NCBI GenBank assembly: GCA_002067565.1
Contig: MVQZ01000302.1
Coordinates: 1-7,761 of the forward strand
DNA from: Methanobacterium sp. PtaU1.Bin242
Lineage (GTDB): Archaea; Methanobacteriota; Methanobacteria; Methanobacteriales; Methanobacteriaceae
DNA length: 7,761 nucleotides
Reading direction: 5' to 3'
In this document: one piece after another, positions 4,401 to 7,761 of the stretch
How positions within the stretch are numbered: position 1 is the stretch's first letter
How the letters are laid out: the number at the start of each line of letters is the position of its first letter
Translations under genes and position numbers: made by a program
The notes under the pieces: generated by a model
The model's database searches: none
The model's input: only the letters and a program-made list of their open reading frames with translations
Told to the model about the DNA's origin: nothing

Positions 4401-6332
4401 TTAATTTAAATTTCCATCATTTAGGTAATCATGAATTATTCGGGCCTGATTTAGGCTGATACCATCCACCTCAGCAATCTGTTTTATCCCGGCATCTTTT
4501 ATCCTTTGAAGACTGCCAAAATGTCTGATCAGCTTCAATTTCCTTTTAGGACCCACACCGGGTATATGGTTCAATAATGAATCTTCAATATCCTTTGATC
4601 TTAATTTTTTATGATAACTAATCGCAAAACGATGGGCTTCGTCTCTTACTCTCTTAAGCAGGTGTAATGCCTCAGATTTAGGTGGTAAAATAAGAGGTGT
4701 GGAAATATTTGGCAGGAATATGTGTTCAAATTCCTTAGCAATGCCAATAACTGGAATATCTGAAATATTTAAAGATTTTAAAACTTCTAAAGCCACATTA
4801 AGCTGTCCCTTACCCCCATCAATTATAATCAGATCAGGCCAGGTTGCACTTTTTTGATTTCTGGATTTTGCTTTTCTTTTAACATTATCCTCCTGTTGAT
4901 GAGGAGTTTTATATATTTCATCATCCACCAGTTTTTGATATCTCCTATTTAAAACTTCTCTCATCATTGCATAATCATCAGGACCGGGGGTTTTAATCTT
5001 ATATCGTCTGTAGCTCTTTTTTTTAGGAACACCTTCTTCAAACACCACCATGGATCCCACAGCCATTTTCCCGCTGATATTGGAGATATCAAATGCTTCT
5101 ATATGTCGTGGAATTTTAGGTATTCCCAGATATTTTTTTACCTCCAGAAGAGCTCCTTTAACCTGTTTTTGATGATTTTTAATGATATCTGCATTTTTAG
5201 CCACCATTTTAACCAGCCGGTATTCCAAGCCTTCTTCAGGAACTTTTATGGTCACATCTTCTTCTGACTTTTCTTTAAGCCATTCGGTGATGAGATCTTC
5301 ATCTTCAACATGATGCTGCAGTATTAACTGGGAGGGTATCGCTCTGGGACCCGAATAGTACTGCTTTATGAAAGCAGATAAAACGGCTTCCTGATCTGTT
5401 TCTGTACTATTTTTTACACTTTTTTCAACATATTTGGTGGTGGTGCTTTCTTTTGTCTTTTGATCAGTCTTTACTGTGTTTTCCTCACCACTGATTAAAC
5501 CGCTCATTATAAAATCTTCTTTGCCTATGATCTTCCCATTTCGCACGGAGAAAACAACCACTGTTGCAAAGTTTTCATCAAGAGAGCAGGCAATTACGTC
5601 CTGTTCCAAGTGACGGTGGAACTCCATCTTCTGCCTTTCCACTATCTCCTTAAGAGAGCCTATCTGGTCTCTTAAAATCGCCGCTTTTTCATATTCTTGA
5701 TTTACTGCGGATTCTTCCATCATATTTCTTAAAATAGCCATAATTTCCTTATATTTTCCCTCAAAAAATAAATTAACCCTATCCACCAGCTTTTTATAGT
5801 CCTTCTTACTTATCTTTCCATCACAGGGAGCTTCACACAAGTTTATCTGATAGTTAAGGCAGGGCCCATCCATATTTTTACATTCTCTAATTTTAAAAAT
5901 AGATTTTAAAAATTTAAGCATTCTCCTGAGGGCAGTTACATCAGTAAACGGCCCGTAATAATATGATCCATCATCCAGCACTCTTCTGGTAATTAGAATC
6001 CGGGGATAGTTCTCGTTAGTGATTTTTATATAAGGATATCTCTTATCATCCTTTAATCGAATGTTATATCTAGGTAGATGCTTTTTTATAAGATTTGACT
6101 CTAGAATAAGAGCTTCTTTTTCAGTATCAGTCACTATATACTCTAAGCTATGGAACTGTCTCATCATAGCCTTTGTCTTAGGAGAGTCCAGTTCATCCTT
6201 AAAATATGATTTAACCCTTTTTTTAAGGGATTTAGCTTTTCCTACATATAAAATCCTATCTTCAATATCTTTCAGGATATACACACCGGGTTTTTCAGGC
6301 AAATTATCTGGATCATTGCTTACAGCTGACAA
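4401..6332 (-). CDS. uvrC: UvrC, excinuclease ABC subunit C
   Basis: UvrC makes both incisions around a lesion after UvrB loading in nucleotide excision repair. The 643 residues show the full domain order. The GIY-YIG nuclease (about 11-90) has GVY 16-18, YVGKA 29-33, Arg39 and metal ligand Glu78. A cysteine cluster (Cys151, 158, 166, 170) fits the Fe-S cluster reported in UvrC proteins. A UVR motif (about 204-239) should bind UvrB. The RNase H-like nuclease has Asp415 in AFDISNISG, Asp505 in IIIDGGKGQL and the RDEAHRFAI region (563-571). A double helix-hairpin-helix spans about 583-640. Two low-complexity stretches, 283-313 (Thr/Lys-rich) and 474-497 (Gln/Lys/Arg-rich), lengthen it beyond typical bacterial UvrC. 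The start is TTG (6332-6330) with GAGG seven bases upstream; the nearby ATG at 6339 is out of frame. It diverges from uvrB, and the gene is of bacterial type, as expected in mesophilic archaea that gained UvrABC by transfer. Confidence 0.97.
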   Translation of the reverse strand: MSAVSNDPDNLPEKPGVYILKDIEDRILYVGKAKSLKKRVKSYFKDELDSPKTKAMMRQFHSLEYIVTDTEKEALILESNLIKKHLPRYNIRLKDDKRYPYIKITNENYPRILITRRVLDDGSYYYGPFTDVTALRRMLKFLKSIFKIRECKNMDGPCLNYQINLCEAPCDGKISKKDYKKLVDRVNLFFEGKYKEIMAILRNMMEESAVNQEYEKAAILRDQIGSLKEIVERQKMEFHRHLEQDVIACSLDENFATVVVFSVRNGKIIGKEDFIMSGLISGEENTVKTDQKTKESTTTKYVEKSVKNSTETDQEAVLSAFIKQYYSGPRAIPSQLILQHHVEDEDLITEWLKEKSEEDVTIKVPEEGLEYRLVKMVAKNADIIKNHQKQVKGALLEVKKYLGIPKIPRHIEAFDISNISGKMAVGSMVVFEEGVPKKKSYRRYKIKTPGPDDYAMMREVLNRRYQKLVDDEIYKTPHQQEDNVKRKAKSRNQKSATWPDLIIIDGGKGQLNVALEVLKSLNISDIPVIGIAKEFEHIFLPNISTPLILPPKSEALHLLKRVRDEAHRFAISYHKKLRSKDIEDSLLNHIPGVGPKRKLKLIRHFGSLQRIKDAGIKQIAEVDGISLNQARIIHDYLNDGNLN

Positions 6333-6369
6333 TATTCATCCTCTTATATTTATTTGTTTATTTAAGAAA

Positions 6370-6385
6370 TTTTATAACTTTATAA
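6370..6385 (-). promoter_or_regulatory. uvrC promoter candidate
   Basis: Read on the minus strand, ATTATAAAGTTATAAAA contains two overlapping TATA boxes (TTATAAAG 6385-6378 and TTATAAAA 6377-6370). Initiation about 25 bp downstream (near 6350) would leave a short leader carrying the AAGAGG ribosome binding site at 6345-6340. Confidence 0.4.
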
Positions 6386-6595
6386 TCTAATTAAATTAAT
6401 ATTAAATCTTTAAAATAGTTTTTTGATGTTTTACAGATAATAAATTCATGAATTGGGTTTTATAGTTATTCTGCTTGACTATTTAAATGAAAAATAAATC
6501 AAAACTTGGGTAGTACTATCTATTAATATATAAATATTCGTGGGTATTGTCCTGTGAATTATTATATCGGTTAGTTTATATAATAGATTGTTGGG

Positions 6596-6611
6596 TATAT
6601 AATTATATATT
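6596..6611 (+). promoter_or_regulatory. uvrB promoter candidate
   Basis: TATATAATTATATATT (6596-6611) is the strongest TATA-like element upstream of uvrB. Initiation would fall near 6626-6636, giving a leader of about 60 nt. Confidence 0.4.
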
Positions 6612-6630
6612 CTATTTCTAGATTTACTGA

Positions 6631-6640
6631 GGGATATCCC
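6631..6640. promoter_or_regulatory. Perfect palindrome near the predicted uvrB transcription start
   Basis: GGGATATCCC is a perfect 10-bp inverted repeat. It is followed by seven A and then a second GATATC at 6648-6653, 15 bp downstream of the first. It falls where transcription is predicted to start, a common position for repressor operators in archaea. Function is inferred from position only. Confidence 0.3.
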
Positions 6641-6691
6641 AAAAAAAGATATCAATGACATGATTTATTTTTTCTCAGAGAGGATTGAGAA

Positions 6692-7761
6692 ATGAGCCGA
6701 TTTAAACTAGTATCAGATTATAAACCATTAGGAGATCAACCTAAAGCAATAAAATCGCTTTCAGAAGGCATAAAAGAAGGTCTGAAACATCAGACCCTTC
6801 TGGGGGTTACTGGTTCTGGAAAAACATTTACCATGGCCAATGTAATCCAGGAGGTCCAAAAACCCACACTGGTTATGTCCCATAATAAAACCCTGGCTGC
6901 TCAACTATACGAGGAATTTAAGGAACTTTTCCCAGATAATGCTGTGGAATACTTTGTAAGTTACTACGATTACTACCAGCCGGAAGCTTATATACCCCAT
7001 TCAGACACCTATATCGACAAGGAAGCTTCCATTAATGATGAGATAGATATGATGCGCCACTCCGCCACCCAATCTCTGCTTTCCCGTGATGATGTGATCG
7101 TAGTATCCAGTGTATCCTGTATTTATGGCATAGGATCACCAGAGGACTATGGAGATCAGGTGCTTTCACTTAGAGTGGGGGATGAAATGGATCGGGAGAC
7201 CATACTATCCCAGCTGGTGAAGATGCAGTATGAAAGAAATGACATAGACTTTAGCCGGGGAAAATTCCGGGTTAGAGGAGATGTTATAGACATCTACCCT
7301 GCCCACGGAAAAATCGCCCTGCGATTGGAATTATTCGGTGATGAAATAGAGGCCCTGTCCACCATAGACCCTCTGCAAAGAACTATAAGGAGAAGTATGG
7401 ATCGGATAACAATTTTCCCAGCAAAACATTTTGTAATAGCAGATGCTAAGCTAAAAAGAGCTATAAATGCCATTAAAGATGAACTGGAAGAAAGACTCAC
7501 CCTTTTAAAGTCGCAGAACAAGCTGGTTGAAGCCCAGAGACTGGAGCAGAGGACCAGATTCGACATGGAGATGCTGCAGGAAATGGGCTACTGTCCGGGG
7601 ATAGAAAACTATTCCATGCATCTTTCTGGCAGAAAATGGGGAGAAATACCCCATACTTTACTAAAATACTTCCCCCAAGATTATCTAACCATAATAGATG
7701 AATCACACGTAACCGTACCTCAAATAGGTGGTATGTACGCAGGAGATAAGGCCCGTAAGGA
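6692..7761 (+). CDS. uvrB: UvrB, excinuclease ABC subunit B (N-terminal part, runs off the window)
   Basis: The frame starts at ATG 6692, with GAGG at 6680-6683 eight bases upstream, and is open to the window end, giving 356 residues of an expected 650-670. UvrB is the DNA-damage verification helicase of nucleotide excision repair; it is loaded by UvrA and recruits UvrC. Visible motifs are Walker A GVTGSGKT (38-45), SHNKTLAAQL (63-72), the Tyr-rich beta-hairpin that clamps DNA (YYDYYQPEAYIP, 91-102, ending near Glu111), SSVSCIYG (139-146), RGDVIDIYP (195-203), the GYCPGIENYS block (299-308), SGR 312-314 and the DEAD-type Walker B box IIDESH (334-339). No key residue is missing. Domains 1a, 1b and 2 are complete or nearly so; the second RecA-like domain and the C-terminal UVR motif lie beyond the window. 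uvrA may follow, but that cannot be seen here. Confidence 0.97.
   Translation, partial: MSRFKLVSDYKPLGDQPKAIKSLSEGIKEGLKHQTLLGVTGSGKTFTMANVIQEVQKPTLVMSHNKTLAAQLYEEFKELFPDNAVEYFVSYYDYYQPEAYIPHSDTYIDKEASINDEIDMMRHSATQSLLSRDDVIVVSSVSCIYGIGSPEDYGDQVLSLRVGDEMDRETILSQLVKMQYERNDIDFSRGKFRVRGDVIDIYPAHGKIALRLELFGDEIEALSTIDPLQRTIRRSMDRITIFPAKHFVIADAKLKRAINAIKDELEERLTLLKSQNKLVEAQRLEQRTRFDMEMLQEMGYCPGIENYSMHLSGRKWGEIPHTLLKYFPQDYLTIIDESHVTVPQIGGMYAGDKARK

Larger units (their letters stand above)
6333..6691. other. Divergent uvrC-uvrB intergenic region
   Basis: These 359 bp contain no convincing gene. They are very AT-rich and must hold both promoters. Besides the TATA candidates listed separately, TGGGTA occurs three times (6507-6512, 6541-6546, 6592-6597). 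TAGTACTA (6511-6518) is an 8-bp palindrome, and a 10-bp palindrome lies at 6631-6640. A 60-residue minus-strand frame at 6479-6661 has a random Ile/Asn/Tyr-rich composition and no ribosome binding site, and was not called. Confidence 0.6.

Noticed and set aside
6061..6390. 109-residue plus-strand frame opposite the uvrC N-terminus
   Set aside because: Antisense to the conserved GIY-YIG domain and extends into the AT-rich spacer; no motif or ribosome binding site.
6479..6661. 60-residue minus-strand frame in the uvrC-uvrB spacer
   Set aside because: Composition is that expected of random AT-rich DNA, and it covers the probable uvrB promoter.
7294..7706. Two minus-strand frames (90 and 69 residues) inside uvrB
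   Set aside because: Shadows of the highly conserved UvrB coding sequence.

Overview
The window looks like chromosomal DNA from an archaeon, most likely a methanogen of the Methanobacteriales (Methanobacterium-like). The intergenic DNA is very AT-rich, with TATA-type promoter candidates and oligo-T stretches rather than bacterial -35/-10 boxes and hairpin terminators. Genes have GGAG/GAGG-type ribosome binding sites. The gene set is also of that type: an archaeal single-domain KaiC-like ATPase, and a response regulator with a PAS domain and a cysteine-containing C-terminal domain of a kind I associate with methanogens, next to bacterial-type uvrC and uvrB. The taxon is inferred from gene content and style, not from a marker gene.

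Layout. Bases 1-157 hold the C-terminal end of a small membrane protein (+). Bases 287-1315 encode an M42-family metallo-aminopeptidase (+), followed by an oligo-T terminator. Bases 1316-1695 hold a promoter-like element and a possible decayed short gene spread over three frames. From 1696 to 6332 all genes are on the minus strand. In transcription order these are uvrC (6332-4401), a receiver-PAS-Cys-rich response regulator (4298-3036), a KaiC-like ATPase (2826-2119), a 62-aa acidic winged-helix-like protein (2060-1872) and a 59-aa basic protein (1875-1696). The last two overlap by ATGA. A 359-bp divergent intergenic region separates uvrC from uvrB, which starts at 6692 (+) and runs off the window end.

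How the genes fit together. uvrC and uvrB encode two of the three subunits of nucleotide excision repair: UvrB verifies the damage and UvrC makes the dual incision. They diverge from a shared AT-rich regulatory region. The response regulator, KaiC-like ATPase and two small proteins form a same-strand group that could be a signalling module; this rests on proximity only. The least explained parts are the two overlapping small proteins, the Cys-rich output domain, a 35-bp-periodic AT-rich repeat upstream of the KaiC-like gene, and the possible gene remnant. I saw no CRISPR array, tRNA, rRNA or insertion sequence.
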